Shown here: piece by piece, positions 1 through 14,599 of the stretch
Layout: each line of letters starts with the position of its first letter
Numbering within the stretch: position 1 is the first letter of the stretch
Origin: Metopolophium dirhodum
Lineage: Eukaryota; Arthropoda; Insecta; Hemiptera; Aphididae
Assembly: GCF_019925205.1 (NCBI RefSeq)
Contig: NC_083561.1
Coordinates: 6,757,217 to 6,821,216, forward strand
DNA length: 64,000 nt
Direction: 5' to 3'
Translations under genes and position numbers: made by a program
Notes under the pieces: generated by a model
Told to the model about the DNA's origin: nothing
Database searches by the model: none
What the model saw: the letters and a program-made list of their open reading frames with translations, nothing else

Positions 1-2104
1 AACATAAAGTTATTAAAACATCTTAATACAATAGATATTCTCTGATTAAATTAGAGTTTTAGAAAATTAAATTAATTTATATAATATAATAAAATATTGA
101 AAATCTGAAAATATTAATTTACAAACATTTAATATTATTATATTATTATGGTTGAATAAAAGTAAATAATAATGATTTAGGGCATTTGTACAAAACATAT
201 TTGTTGTGACACAACGATATACTTAGCAACCACATTATTTATTAATATTATTATTTAAGGTGATATTAATTATCAATCAAATACATTAGTTTTATGTTCT
301 TATCTAACAAAACTATTATTTATAGCCACTAATGAATTTCTATTAGAAAATTATGACATAATACTATAATAGTTCTTAAAATGTTTAAATAATCCAAATG
401 AAAACATTATAGAAGTCTTAACATTTTATAGATAATCATTCACCTAATTTAAACACTATCTTATATAAGTACTGAATTATATAATGCCACTGCTTATTAT
501 TTGAATTTATTCTTAGTTTTAATCCAAAGTAAAATGAAGGGGAATAATATACAAACTGACAAATCACGTTTGTTCTAGAACCTATATTATGACCTATTCA
601 GAAAGAAGGATCACAAATTACTAGACATTGTATGATATCATTATAGAATATATATGTAATATGTATATGTATATATATATATATTATAACGTATTATACA
701 AGATGAATAAACAAGTACGCTCATTTCTAGCCCTCATTTTATTCCTCAATGTTGCATTTATGCTGTTTCTTAGGACATCCCTTAAAATGATATAAAGGAT
801 TTAAGTATTTTTAAGGATTCTTAAGGATGTATCTAGTTAAAAAAAAAAAAAAACGTATACTTAAAATAATCAGAATTCAATAAATTCATTACTATAAGGA
901 AGGAATGGTAGTCAGTATGTTTGGTGAATCACCATGCATATGTATTATATGGACAGACGGGATGGACGTGCCGGATGTTTTTTATTTTCTAATAAAATAT
1001 CTCTCTATTTATTTTTATATCATGCAGTTTTTTTTTTTATTATTATTGAGCCAATGTCCTGTGACAAATCTATAAGAACCACAACCAATGGTAGAATTTA
1101 TATAAATTACTATTTAATAATTTCCAGTTTTTGTAATACATATTTTGTATGTACATCGTGAGTTTAAAATGAAATGCGATCAATCATTATATAACTAAAT
1201 TTTCTAATAAAATCCAATAAAACTAAATATACTTAACTATAATGTGTCATACCATAAATCTATCTTAGTACCTATAACCAACGCGTAATAAGTAGTTTAC
1301 GAAGTAAAGTATAGATTTATAATATCGTTGTAAAACGTTTGATTTTACAACTTACAATATAGAGTAATTACACAAATATGTTAAAAACTGACAGCTCAAT
1401 GGGTCGTGCCATAAGACATAAACGAATAATAATATATTTTATTTTTAAGTGATATCAACAACCTAACAATGATAATAGATTCTTCTGACTGAAAGCTGGT
1501 ATATAACGGGTATTAGATATTCTTATATATATTATATAGACGCCTATAATAAACATAACTAATAAATTAAAATTAGATGATGTAAATTTCTAAATTAAAT
1601 GCCAGTGAATATATTCAATATATTCTTATATATTTGAGCAAAAAAAACTGAAGTTTATAATAACTAGGGCAATTTTAAAATATTAAAAGCAAATCAATCA
1701 AATATAAAACTTAACGTTGGATACTAATATAATTTTACTTATATTAATATTAAAAATATAACAACAATTATAGGTATGTTGAACATAATAAAACTTTTCT
1801 GAAACTCGACACATAGATAAGATTTTTATCTAAATACAATTATACAAATAATGTACTATATTAAAATTGAAAAGTCAATAAGTTCTTTATTTTTGTTAAT
1901 TATTAAACTATGTCACAGTATACCCAACTAATATAGACCTTACAAATACCTAACTATGAATTTTTTTTTTTAATAACCATTTTAGATCAAAATATCCAAT
2001 TTAAAATTAAATTTTCCCTATTCATATACTTACAGAAATAAACAATTATAATATAATATATAGATAAATAATTGAAATTATAAAATTTAAAAGTTAAATT
2101 ATCA
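1..2104. other. AT-rich non-coding stretch
   Basis: No gene seen. It holds a TA-rich microsatellite around 661-686, a poly-A run around 840-854 and many short A/T homopolymers. The one longer open frame (934-1161, +) is dominated by Phe/Leu/Ile/Tyr codons from A/T runs and has no recognisable motif. Confidence 0.6.
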
Positions 2105-2348
2105 TTGATTTCTAATTTAAAATCAGAACACACCAATAATTTACTCAACGGTGTAATGCCTCGGACTTTTATTCGTTATCATAATAAAATTAAAAATATG
2201 AGAAATACTTGTAGGATACGGTACTGTAAAACCGATGTTGAACATCAAGTATCCCATTCTACCCTGGGTTCCCCTCTAGGACCTATATTATTATTAAATT
2301 ATTAAAAGTTATAAGTTAATCTTATTAATGTTTTTTAATGATTTAATA
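2105..2348 (+). pseudogene. Reverse transcriptase relic (RT motif B region) of a non-LTR retrotransposon
   Basis: The open frame 2105-2305 ends in STLGSPLGPILLLNY. This resembles the highly conserved RT segment of jockey/CR1-type non-LTR elements, in which GVPQGS is followed by LGPLLF and then INDL. About 25 bases after the stop, another frame reads FFNDLI (2331-2348), matching the (F/I)NDL that normally follows, so a small frame-breaking change separates the two parts. The residues before the motif look like the basic R-x-R-x-x-Y stretch that usually precedes it. No catalytic YADD/FADD segment and no endonuclease could be read nearby, so this is a short decayed fragment. Family placement within non-LTR elements is not possible by eye. 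Confidence 0.55.
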
Positions 2349-2399
2349 GGTAAAAAACTGTTGATATGGTCGATTATATTTATGGAATAAACACGTAAG

Positions 2400-5387
2400 C
2401 CACATAACGAACCTCGTTCTTAGAAAAAATACAAATTATGTTTTTGAATTTCAGAAAGCATATTATATTATACTAAGTATTATAATGTATTACATTAAAT
2501 CATGTAATCATGTTATTTTTAGACTATACATAAATCTGAACGTATGTATTAAAATGGTTAGGAAGTTTGATTTCAACGCTTGTATTAAATATACTAGAAG
2601 CCATAAAAACGATATAAAGTATAAATTAATTTCATCGTAACATTCAACATCCAACAAAGATGCTTAATGATCTCCAATCAAAATATGTGATAGAGAGAAA
2701 TCTCCAATTCTATTAGTGCACAATTCAAGCAGTATATCAACAGTACGATAAATCATATTCGTCTGCATAGTTGTGCGGAACGGTAATATTTGATACATGC
2801 ATATCATCATTAAATGAAATTGTGTAAATCCAGAGAATTATTGTAGTTTTATAATGAACATATTATTACGTTATAATTATACACTTACATTCCTTTGTGA
2901 TCAATATTGTGATTTTACCATTATTACTATTATTATTATACCATTTCTGGGAACATAATAATATGCATACAACTCACAATAGAAATTAAGTAAAAAAAAT
3001 ATTAACACACACAATAAGATAATTATTATTAATGAATCAAAATAATTATTATGAGACTCAATATAGTAATATATTATAATGTATAATGTTCATCGGTATC
3101 CGTGCTCGCGTGTACATTGTTTGATGAAATATTTAATAGTAATGATAGAAAATGAGATACGAGACATAATATTTTTCATTTTAAACAATATTTGTCAATG
3201 CTGTAATATTAATTATGTTAAAGACAGGTAGTAGATATTGATAAACCATTTGCTTACCAATACTGATATTAAACGCACAGTGCACACTATCTACTAAAGT
3301 ATAAAATATTTTCCGAATTTTTGCCGACAGTAAAATTAAAGTCCATAGGCTACCCTACTTTTATCCGCTGGCTTTGTACGAGGTTGCGTGCATTTAAATG
3401 CGTGTATTAAAACCACTATGGTGTAATTTACGAGATGTGGAAAACGTATTGTGCATAATAGACCTAATAACATCATATCCTCCCCTTTACAACGTCCCAT
3501 CATTTTTAATTTAACTATATATATGGACGCACTTAATGGACCTTTTTATGCGGTAAAAAAATGCTCTCCAAAAAATCGATTCCCTCTTCTGTAATCGGGT
3601 GAACAAGAATATCAAAGTGCGAATGTCCGGTATAATAACAATACTTGATACCTACACATTTTGGTCATTATTATCCCTTCAACTTTATTTTTTACTATCT
3701 GATTAGAACAAGTTGAAAATATAGCAAATATATAAATTCAAGACTGCACGAACGCATAATAAAATAATCCGTTAATATTTTCAACAGCCTATTAAAATTG
3801 CAAGTCGTTAATGACACAACTTATGTGGGGATAAATTAAAAATTAAAAATGATTTTATCTTGTATTTTTTATATTACTACCTATATTATTATTGCACACT
3901 TTTTGAAACATAAATGTCAACATGTTATTACTTGGTCTCACGCATGAACCTGCCAAAAGAAAAATGTTTTTGTGTTAACAATTATAATTATTACTTGATT
4001 TTCATCAATCTTATTCTTATAATACAACTATAGGCGTACCCATAGACATTTTGAATAATTTTCTTTGAATTTTTTTTGATTACCAGTAAACATAAAGTGT
4101 GATGATGAAATATCGAAAAACGGTTTGGCAGCAAAATGAAATGTATTCTTTTTACGGAACAATAAAAGACATTTTGTCTTTGTTAAGAGAAATTCAGTTA
4201 AAAAAATCTTTGTAATTATTGAAGAACAGAATAAAAAAATGTGGCTTTGACCGTTGTTTGTTTGTACCAACACGTATTTTTCAAACCTATTACGCACGAA
4301 TGGTTCTGAATATTATTCTCTGGCAATAATAAACTACTTTGACGCTTTAAATTTATTTCTACTAAAATAATAATTGTTTACTTGTTTTTAAATCGTCATT
4401 CTAGAAACTCAATCAAATTACTCTTTTTACCATTTAATTGGAACAAAAACTAAAATAATAAACGCATTTAACTGGTTTCACCGATGAAAAAATAAAATGT
4501 ATAGGTAACCTATATTTAAACTTCAATTTATTTAAACGATCAATAACGATTTTATATTTTCTGTCTTACCTATATTATATTCACTATATTTAATTAGGAA
4601 TATCCATATTATTATTCAATAAATAGATATACTAATAATTGTAATGACTATGAAATAAAAAATCAAAGCCGGTTAGATTTTAATGCTAATTTTTAGTATT
4701 TTTACTTATATTTTTGACGATTACTCAAACGATAATTATTCACTTTATAGAAATAATTTATTCTAGCATTTTAACGGAGTTATGTATATTATTATGAAAT
4801 TAATATGTCATTTGCAGCAGTGAAGTAAGTAATTTATTTTATAAAATGACGTTACAAAGGTGTCAATCGAAAAAAATATAAAGTGATTTTCACCTGAAAA
4901 TTCAGTTTATAGGTATATCGTATATAATATAGATTATTTATAAAAAAACGTTTTGTAATATGGTTTTTTAACAACTATTAAGTTACCTTCTTGTAATTAC
5001 CTATTTCCAAGTTAAGGTACTTAGGTACTACGGTATAGAACCGTTACGAACAATAAAATTATGATAACTTTTACACTTCGTTTCACAGTTGAATATTATA
5101 CGCAATTCACACGCACTCAGAATTAATAATATAACAAACCAACTAGTGGATAAAAAAAAAATTATCTATATCGGATTATTATTATTCATTGGCTTTGTGC
5201 ATTGAATTATTCAGATCAAGTAACTATTATACCAGTCAAACGAATATGTTGTTTGCATTAATTAACTATTTATGTGTATGTAACCTACTAACCTAATATC
5301 CAATGAATGGTTCCCTGACAGCTACTGTCAGTTACCACAGTCTTAATTATAATCACAAAGAATAGGTGTTCATAATTTAAAAAATAA
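2400..5387. other. AT-rich non-coding stretch
   Basis: No gene or repeat identified. A minus-strand open frame at 4028-4297 (89 codons) has no motif I recognise and no matching splice or start context, so it is not called as a gene. Confidence 0.5.
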
Positions 5388-6172
5388 TATTGAACACTGA
5401 AAAATCGAGTTTGTGTGCGCATAAATATAGTTTCAAATTTTGGGTAGGGGAGATTGAGTTCGGGCTACTATATCATAAAAGTAAAACAATATTAGTATCC
5501 ACTTACGAAAATCATTTGGATTACTTATTTCGAATCAAATAAACACTGCAGTTACGCGGTTGTTGGCGTACAAGTTCACAATAGTGACGACAGGGTTAAA
5601 AATGTCCTCACCGCCCACCGTGCCATTGATAATTTAATCATCCACATGATATGCATAATATTAGATGTGTACGTGTACGCAAAGGTTGTTAATAGTTATC
5701 ATTTTTAATATGCTTACCGACTGCTGCAAAATGTTTCGAACCATTAAACCATTTACCACGGCGACGGCCATATGAATAAAGTATATTGAACACTGAAAAA
5801 TCGAGCTTGTGTGCGCACAAATAAAGTTTCAAATTCTGGGTAGGGGAGATTGAGTTTGGGCTACTTTATCATAAAAGTAAGACAATATTAGTATCTACTT
5901 ACGAAAATCATTTGGATTACTTATTTCGAATCAAATAAACACTGCAGTTACGCGGTTGTTGGCGTACGAGTTCGCAATAGTGACGGCAGGATTCAAAATG
6001 TCCTCATCGACCACCGTGCCATTGATAATTTAATCATCCACATGATATGCATAATATTAGCTGTATACGTGTACGCATAGGTTGTTATGATAATTATCGT
6101 TTTTAATATACTTACCGACTGCTGCAAAATGTTACGAACCATTTACCACGGCGACGGCCATATTAATAAAGT
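5388..6172. repeat. Tandem duplication, two copies of about 395 bp
   Basis: Copy 1 runs 5388-5783 and copy 2 runs 5784-6172, head to tail with no spacer. Both begin with TATTGAACACTGAAAAATCG and end with the GCGACGGCCATAT...AATAAAGT segment. The start offset is 396 bases and the end offset 390, so copy 2 carries small deletions, for example the loss of part of the ACCATTAAACC segment. They differ by scattered substitutions. The unit is richer in G+C and CpG than its surroundings and has no open frame of note. No third copy is visible on either side. Its function is unknown; it could be a local segmental duplication of regulatory or unique DNA. Confidence 0.9.
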
Positions 6173-9100
6173 CGACATTATCGCACATTAATAATACGTA
6201 CTACACGCGCATACGCATCGACGTACATTATGCGCCCCCGAGTATTGCCTTTTGAAGTGTACGTGACAATTTCCACAGTTCACTATAATAAACATCTGCA
6301 GCGTATATTATTATTATTATTATTATTATAATCCATATGCTACGCGATCTAACCTCTATTGTTTCGCGACGCACGTACTGAAATTATTAAACGGCGACTA
6401 TACGGTAACTATTATTATACTACACGTCTACACTACCTGTAACGAGATTAGCGAGAATTAAATATGTCATTTTTTTCTCCATTCGTTTTCGTATAATTTT
6501 TTTTCTTCCTTCCCATTTCACTTCTTTTTCACTTGGGGTACCGTGGCGCCTATAATATAGTGTCTTATGTCGTTTTGAGGTTTACAATGCTCGACGGGAC
6601 AGTATAATTTATTATTATCTCGTAGCGTAGTATACCTAGACCTCTCCGTATATCATCACTTATAGGCTGTTATATTAACCGACATCTTGTTTTAAGCCAT
6701 TGCAGACAATATTCTAAAATGTTTTAAAATACGTTTTTGGGTCGTTGTTGTTGTTATTATTATTGCTTGTGTTCAGAAATAATGATGACTTTTATAATGA
6801 CCATTGGTCGTTATCGAATATTGATACACCAGAATAAAATAATATCGTATAGGTACCTACCTATATACGAACAAACATTAATCAAACCATTCAACGATGC
6901 ACAAATAACTATAAATATTATTAATTATTTGTGGATAACCGGAAAGATAGTAATTTGAGTATATAATGTATTATATGATTGCCTTCTTCATACCAACCCA
7001 TTTCATATTTGCATAATAACTAAGACGATATTGACTATTATTTAATTGTAGGTACCTACAACAAGTCATATGCTTTATTTGTAAGTTCATCCGTGCATTA
7101 ATTTTCAAATCAAAATTCAAACAACAAATACGTTTAGGAATAGCTTTCCAAAGTGTTTAATTAGTTATATTAAAGTAACTGAACATTTCAGTTTCTCACA
7201 TTAGAAATGGTCATTATATCAACTGACAATAATAATTATGATTGTATTTATACAATACGTCAATTCACTGTGCACATTTTAATAATGTTATACTATAATT
7301 AATAATTAATTATGAATTGTATATTAATTATTATCTTAAAAAGTAAAAATAAATAAAACACCAAATTATTCTAACTTGTATTTACAATTTATTAATTCAT
7401 CTATTTGTAGTTTGTACTGCAAAAAAAAAAAAATAATAAATAACTAACTATCTCAACTTATTATTTTAAATATTCATGCAATGATACAACTTGTTTTTAT
7501 CAGAAAGTAATAATTGTTGATTGTGTAAGAAATCTGAAAAAGTTTCCCTTTGTAGGTATATTAGAGATTAGAAATTTAGACCTGGTTCAGATTTTTTAAA
7601 CTAATAAGTAGTACCTAGTAATTTTATTTTAAATATTATGACTCATGAGTATTTTAAATTATAAAAATACAGAAAATGAATATTATAATTTTTTTATGAA
7701 ATCAGCTTTAAAAGACAAAACAATAATAATATAAATAATGCACAATATTATTTATTACTGCGAGGCGAAAGTATTTTTATTACATTCTTATAGTGCAAAC
7801 TTTTATAAAGTTTATTGTAAAGATCCCTCAATCGTGAAATTCATTAAAATCAATACCATCTAACATCCCAAGGTAAAGTTGAAAAAATATTATTTTCAAT
7901 AATTAGTGTGCTGTTATTTTCGTAAACCAGATATGTAAACATAACATAGTATATAATAGATATTATATATTTATATGCATGTATATGCGTGTAAAATAAA
8001 AAGAAAAATATTTTAATTTTAATAGATATATAATAATATTGTGCACTGGCTTAGTATAGTAAATTGAATACCTATAAGTATATTATTCACACGTAAAGTA
8101 ATGTCTAATATTTCAATGAACCGCATATTTATTTGTTCATTTAGGTACACAACAAATAACCACAAAAATGATTTTAAAAATAACATTCACCTTATTTTTT
8201 TTAAGCAAAATAACAAACTTGATATCCCTTATGGTGGTCTCATAATGTTACCATTTGTGTAAATACAACAAAGGAGGTTTAAATTAAATTTCGTATGCCG
8301 CAATATAAAGAGGTTTCCAAAAGTTTCAAATTCAATCTAACCCCTATAATATTACAATATCACTGGTGCTATTAATTTAAATAAATAATATTAAAAAAAA
8401 AGACCATTAAAAAGGTTTTCCCGGAGGGGTATTTCGTCTGGCCATCAACCGTGAACGGGTGCAATAATGAGGTTTCAACTTCTTTTATTTTTCACACTAT
8501 ATACCTACACTTACATTTTTCCTGCTATTGGGACATTACTTCGCAGTGACTTGAGCAAAATAAAAACGTCCATCGTCGTGATTTTTTTTTTACGATTTGA
8601 CCGACCAACTCTCGTTGGAAAATTAATACATAACGATAATTAATATAATATTATCTTCTCATAAATATTTCTAAACTTTTATCGTGTATTGTTTCACACG
8701 TGTTACAATAAGTATAGTGAATATCAAAAAACTTGTTAAAACCAGTTTCAACGCAATGCTTTTGTAAACGCATTGTTATTTTACTAGTTATAACTTTACT
8801 CGTTATTTAATAGACTCTTATATATACCTATAGCTTTTATTACTACAATATGTGATTGATATCAATAGCCATTATATTTTATATATGGAACATAAAGCCA
8901 TGAAAAACACCTAATATTATACTTGTGTTTTTCAAAATTCTTTTCAACTTAGATAATATAAATTATAATCTTCAAACGTACCTACTGAAATTTTGTTTGT
9001 CTTTATATTCGTATTTGATGATTTAAATTGCTTGATAAGTATAAAATAATGTAACCTATATAGTCCTTAATTTACACATCTCTATTACTTACTAGTCTGT

Positions 9101-12100
9101 GGTGAATACTGTAAAAAGCTATAGATTAATATTTAATAATAGATTATAGTATTATATATATATATTCAAATATTTTTGTATAAGTATAAATTCATGTGTA
9201 TAAAACTCCATAAAACTCGGAGATGTTATGAACAAAAACACAAAAGTTTTGTTTATATTTCAGCCTAAATATTTACAAACTAACTTTATTAAATCGATAT
9301 AGGTACTTTTTAAACCAATATTTCAAAAATTATTTTTCCAGTTTTAATGAATAAATTATTTTAATTTAATGCGATAATTTTATGTAATGCACTACGATTA
9401 ATTATGTTACATAGATTAATCTAAATTTAAAAATTCTGAACTATCCACTTTTTATATTCAAATAAAATTAACAATTAATATAATTATTACATTACTAAAA
9501 AAATGTAATTAAACATGTAAAAATTAAGAATTTTTGTGAAACCTGCATATTTTTGCAGATGTATTTATTTAATACTTTAAACTATTAATTAATGCATAAA
9601 TTAATACTTATACAATTGGAATATTGTATGACAATATCTAAACATAATATTTTATATGTATTATTATTATGATATATTATGTAGTTTATAACAATTGGAA
9701 AATATTAATTGTATTAGAATATTTTTTTCTTAAAAATAAGAATAATTAAATTAAGATATTCTTTTAATACATTTTATTTTATTAAAATTCGATTCCTTGA
9801 TTAAAGTATTTACGTTTTTACATTTTGAAAATCTAGATTACAGAAAAGTTTTAAATCTAATTTGAATTGTTATTTTGTTTAGAGGAAACTGCACTTGTTC
9901 ATGTGAAATTAGATTAGAATAAACTAACTTGAAGTAAAATAATTAAAGTTAAAAAAAAATCGTTTTGGAGACAAAATGTGAAATTTTTCTTTATTTTAAC
10001 CAGATAAAGTTTTTAGTTACTTAAAATTTGAGATTGGAAAAGTTTTATTTAAGAGAAGTTGTTTCTACCATAGTTTTTGATTGGTAAAAAAAAAAAATTA
10101 AAAACACTATTAGGTATTCATTATTTAGCCAATATCTAAACATTTTTAACTTCCATTAAACAATAATAAAATTAAAATCAATGTCATAATGTTTGGTACT
10201 AATAATATACAAATAATTTAAAAATTATAGGAAATAATATATTGCTTTTTTTAACAATACCAAATTGACTATCATACCTTTCTACACAACCATACTACAC
10301 AATATGATACAGGTAATATTGTGATTATAAGACTATTGTCTATATTATTACACCTTCAGATTAAACATGCATTACCTATATCATGTACAGAATAGGTATA
10401 TTTACATACATGCATCTTTATTTTGATCTTAGTAGTTACCTACTGACCTATACACTAACTTAATTATAGGTATCTAATTAATTAAAAAATAATAATAATG
10501 ACGATGGAAAGGATTTGAGTAATTATTGTTAAAGTATATTATATTTTTTAAAAGTTGTATTATATCATATTATTTATTTGCAGTATTGTAATATTCATGA
10601 ATATTTAATAATTATTTATTAATGAGATCAAACAGATAACCACCACATGACGTATAAACAATAAAGTAATACACCGCAGCCGTTACACATTAAACTATAA
10701 AATTAAAGTCCAAAAAAACTTATTATGTGGAATAGTCTACATGACGCACATTTTGGTAGCAAAATTAAAAAAAAAATTGAAATAAAAAATTTACGTTGTC
10801 TAGATTATAAAGATACGAAAGGCGTCCACAATTACCTTTTACAGAGTTATTGAACCTAACCCCAGCTGTACAATACATTTGTCAATTTTATTAATTTTAC
10901 GTTAAATTGAATTGTTCTTTGTATTGTATATAAGCCGTAAATGTATTTAAATGAAATATAGTAATATTATTTTATAACAAAATGTCGGTGGAGTAACGAA
11001 ATTAAATTTTAAAAATGCATTAGGTACCTAAGGTATACGTTGTACGTACTATAATTATGTGTACCTAAACGATAAATATCTATTTTTCATATATATTAAT
11101 ATATATTTATATATATACTATACCTGCTGTATACACTATACATATACCTAATATGTACGCGGATGTTGGTATTTCTATTGTCTAAAATATAAACCTGAAA
11201 TAGACGGAAATTTATCTTATTTATATTAAGGCTAATTAATGTTAGTGCTTTATAAAGTCATTCTGATCACATATGATTTTATACACAGTTTAATTTACTT
11301 GGGAAATATCAACTTAATAAGAATATTTGTTATAAAGTAGTGTTAAACTGACAAGAAGACAATATTATATGTATAAAGATTATTACAGAAGACTGTTTTG
11401 GGATCTTGTTCAGAATAAAACCATAGTCAAACGGTTTTGCTAAACTTTAGACAGGGAGACGAACGTGATTTTACGAGGATAAACCCTAAATCCTACTTGA
11501 TAACAATATGTAGCCAAAGTTGTTTGGTGCGTGCTTTCCTAATTTAACTTATGTTTTAAAATTAAAATGAATACGTGGGCCGTGGGGAGGTAGGCAATGT
11601 AGTGTTTTGTAAGGAATAATATAAAATAAATATGAGATGAAAATACTTGAGTGAATTTATTTGAAATTATAATGTGTCACATATATTACGTATGCATTTA
11701 TTGTGAACACATGTTTATCTAATATAGCCTATAATAACGTTGACGTAGAAATTGATTTGATATGATATATCTTATTATTATTTATTTTAGTTAATTGCAT
11801 AATGAAGAAAAATGAATAAAAGTAACATTGTATATTGTATATTGAGCCGAATACGATAAAAAATGTTGTACTGGTTACAATTAAACAACTATAGAAAACT
11901 AAAGACAAATAGTTTAGAAGACATTGTCTGTATTTTTCAAATGTAATTAATTTAGAAAAAAACACACAGAATATATTTTGCTTTCAAAATGGAATGATTT
12001 TAATATCCCGTAATTTTCTTAACTCTCATATAAAATCAGAAATATAATTACACAAAATATAATTTATATTCTACAGGAGACTTGAAACACTGCCATCAAA

Positions 12101-12500
12101 AAAAAAAAACTAAGCAGAATTATGTTCGTTTATAATGTTACTCTGGTATCTGGTATTTGGAATGCTAATGATAGTATTGAGGTAAAAATAAGCATTATAA
12201 TTTGGATAAATGATGATCTGAATGATCGATTGTCAGTTCATGAATTTTTGTTCAATTTACTTACAAGCAAACGTTATAATTTTAATTAATTTATGTTTGC
12301 GTTAAAGGAACAAACAACACAAAACATTATTTTCTTCAAATTATCATTAAACGTTAAATTATTTTAGTCAGGACTATTTGATTAAAATCAAATGTAAAAA
12401 AAATTTATATTATTTAAGGGGCGGATTTTAAGATATTAAAATTGCTATCGTGACGTAATTTGGCAGGATTCACTGTAATTGCATATCTTATTCATACAAA
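6173..12500. other. AT-rich non-coding stretch
   Basis: No gene seen. It contains an (ATT)n microsatellite at about 6306-6331. The open frame 6737-6958 (+) starts in simple TTG/TTA repeats and is not convincing. The AGGTACCT palindrome occurs near 6851, 7050 and 11022. Confidence 0.55.
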
Positions 12501-12944
12501 GGTTGCTCGCTTTATACAATGATTTACCAACCCAAAAATGTTATGTTTGATGTTTGATTACGAATAAACGAGTTATTTTTTGTGCTAAATACGATTGATG
12601 AATCAAAATTTCAATACAACAATTAAATACTAACAATACTAAACGAGATAATTTCTTTTAATAAGCACCTGTAGTTACAATGGCATGGCAATTTATTTTG
12701 GTACTCGGAGCGTGACGATCAGACGGCGGGTCCGCCACTTTCTTATCTAATTTTACGTAGGTAACGAAAATTACATTTATAAGATTTTAAATATTTAAAA
12801 AAAAAATGCTAAACACTTAAGAACGATTCTGGTTCTATTAACATCTTCAGAACAGAAAAAAAACACAGTGAAAAACACTACAACAAAATTTGACAATACA
12901 CTTAAAACTTTAAAGGTAGGTAAATTATTGCGTGAAGCGAGCAA
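12501..12944. repeat. Inverted-repeat pair, possible MITE-like ends
   Basis: GTTGCTCGCTT, beginning one base into 12501-12520, is matched by its reverse complement AAGCGAGCAAC within 12927-12944. Partial similarity extends through the following ~9 bases. The enclosed segment is slightly richer in G+C than its flanks. No target-site duplication could be recognised, so element status is weak. Confidence 0.3.
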
Positions 12945-14599
12945 CTTTTTCACCTATAAAATAAGCAATTAGTGGGAGCCCAGCCAATGACGTCATGCGT
13001 CTTTCCTTTTAACTCTTTGAAATAATGTGTGCAGAAATGTTAAGCTAATATAGGTACCATTTTGCTTAAAATTAAACATTCTTTGAAATTAAAAAAAAAC
13101 TTATTTTTTGTGTTTTGCGCACCTTTAAAATTAACGTTTTATACTTTCCTACCTTGCGAACAACATATAAATATAAAAAATATTTTTAGCCATACAACAA
13201 ATACATAATATTATAAGTATTATATCTGTATGATTTTCAGTGAATTATACCATATTATGAACAAAACATTTTGTTTTTAAATATTATATTATATTAAGTA
13301 CTAATTTTTAAAAAATAAAATCCTCGGTTTTAATTGGTTGATAAAATATTTAAATAAGTAATTCTCCAATTGTGAAATATTTTTAAAATTATATTATAAC
13401 TGAATATAATCAAACCATTAATTTAGACATCGTTTCAAAATTTTGAATAACCATACATGCTTACCAAGATAAAGCAGCGTTTTCTGAAATGGCAAAATAG
13501 GATTAGTATTTTGCTAAATAACAAACCCGCCACAGTGGTTTTAAATAGGAAAACTTAGTTGCCAGCTCATGTGGAAAATTCGTTTTATCGGTAAACAGGC
13601 AAAACGCGTATTATTAGTTATCCCTCGTAAAATGTAAAATGTGCTTAATACGACATATTATAGAGATAATAACAGTACATGCCCCCGAAGATACTTCTTC
13701 AATGTGCTGCAGATCCATTCACTGCGGGGATATACGTCTTAATGTATATTCATATATAGGTATAATTTTTTTTATTCTGATAACCCGTTCAAAATGGATT
13801 TTGGTGAAGCCACGCTGAAAATAGTGGAAAGTTCCATTTCTCAACAATAGACTATTTTTTGTTCGGAATGCTTTTCGGAATACGTTTTTAAAAAAGAAAT
13901 GTATCACATAACGTATGCTCAACATTGGCATTTTGGAAATAAGCAGCTTACCGGTAATTGAAAGGTGAGTCGCGTATAACTTTTCAGTTTTCACTGCCTA
14001 CTTGTCTTTTTCCATCAACCTATGTACATAAGACGAAATACCATTAAAATGATCATTATATTTTGACCAGAAGCAAAAAACCTATTAAACACATCATTAT
14101 TTAAACATAAAAAACATTATTTTTTTTTTTCAATGAAGTAGCTAGGTATCTGCATTACTGTATGGGGCTATAATATCAGTCGAACACTCAAACATAATAT
14201 ATTTTTTATACATGTATAGATTAAATAACAAATCATTTATAACTGATATTATGTTAATGTTAATACATTTTTTTTTTCAATTAATTGGATTTTGTCAGGA
14301 AAATAAAATATTAATACCAGGTAATTAATTTGTATATTATATTGAAGTAAATAACTTATTATTTTATTGTTTTAAGCCATTGTACTGTTAAAATACTTCA
14401 GTTACTATATTAAATGTAAAAAAAGTATTTATAATAGTGAGAATTGGGTGCTTAAAACATTAGATATATAGCTGATATTAATGATACATATATTTTTTAA
14501 TATTATGAAAATAATGACGTTACAATATTAATAGTTTTAAAAAAAAAAAAAATTTTAAGGTAGGTATATTATAAATATTAAATAGGTGAATAATATTAT
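12945..14599. other. Non-coding stretch, nothing firm
   Basis: No gene assigned. A good plus-strand splice-donor match, AAG followed by GTGAGT, lies at 13962-13970, but I cannot pair it with an acceptor or a convincing reading frame. The minus-strand open frame at 13719-13994 has no recognisable motif. Confidence 0.4.

Noticed and set aside
4028..4297. 89-codon minus-strand open frame
   Set aside because: No domain, no splice or promoter context, and composition like neighbouring AT-rich frames.
13719..13994. Minus-strand frame plus a nearby plus-strand AAG|GTGAGT donor-like site
   Set aside because: The frame and the donor are on opposite strands, and no acceptor or protein similarity supports an exon.
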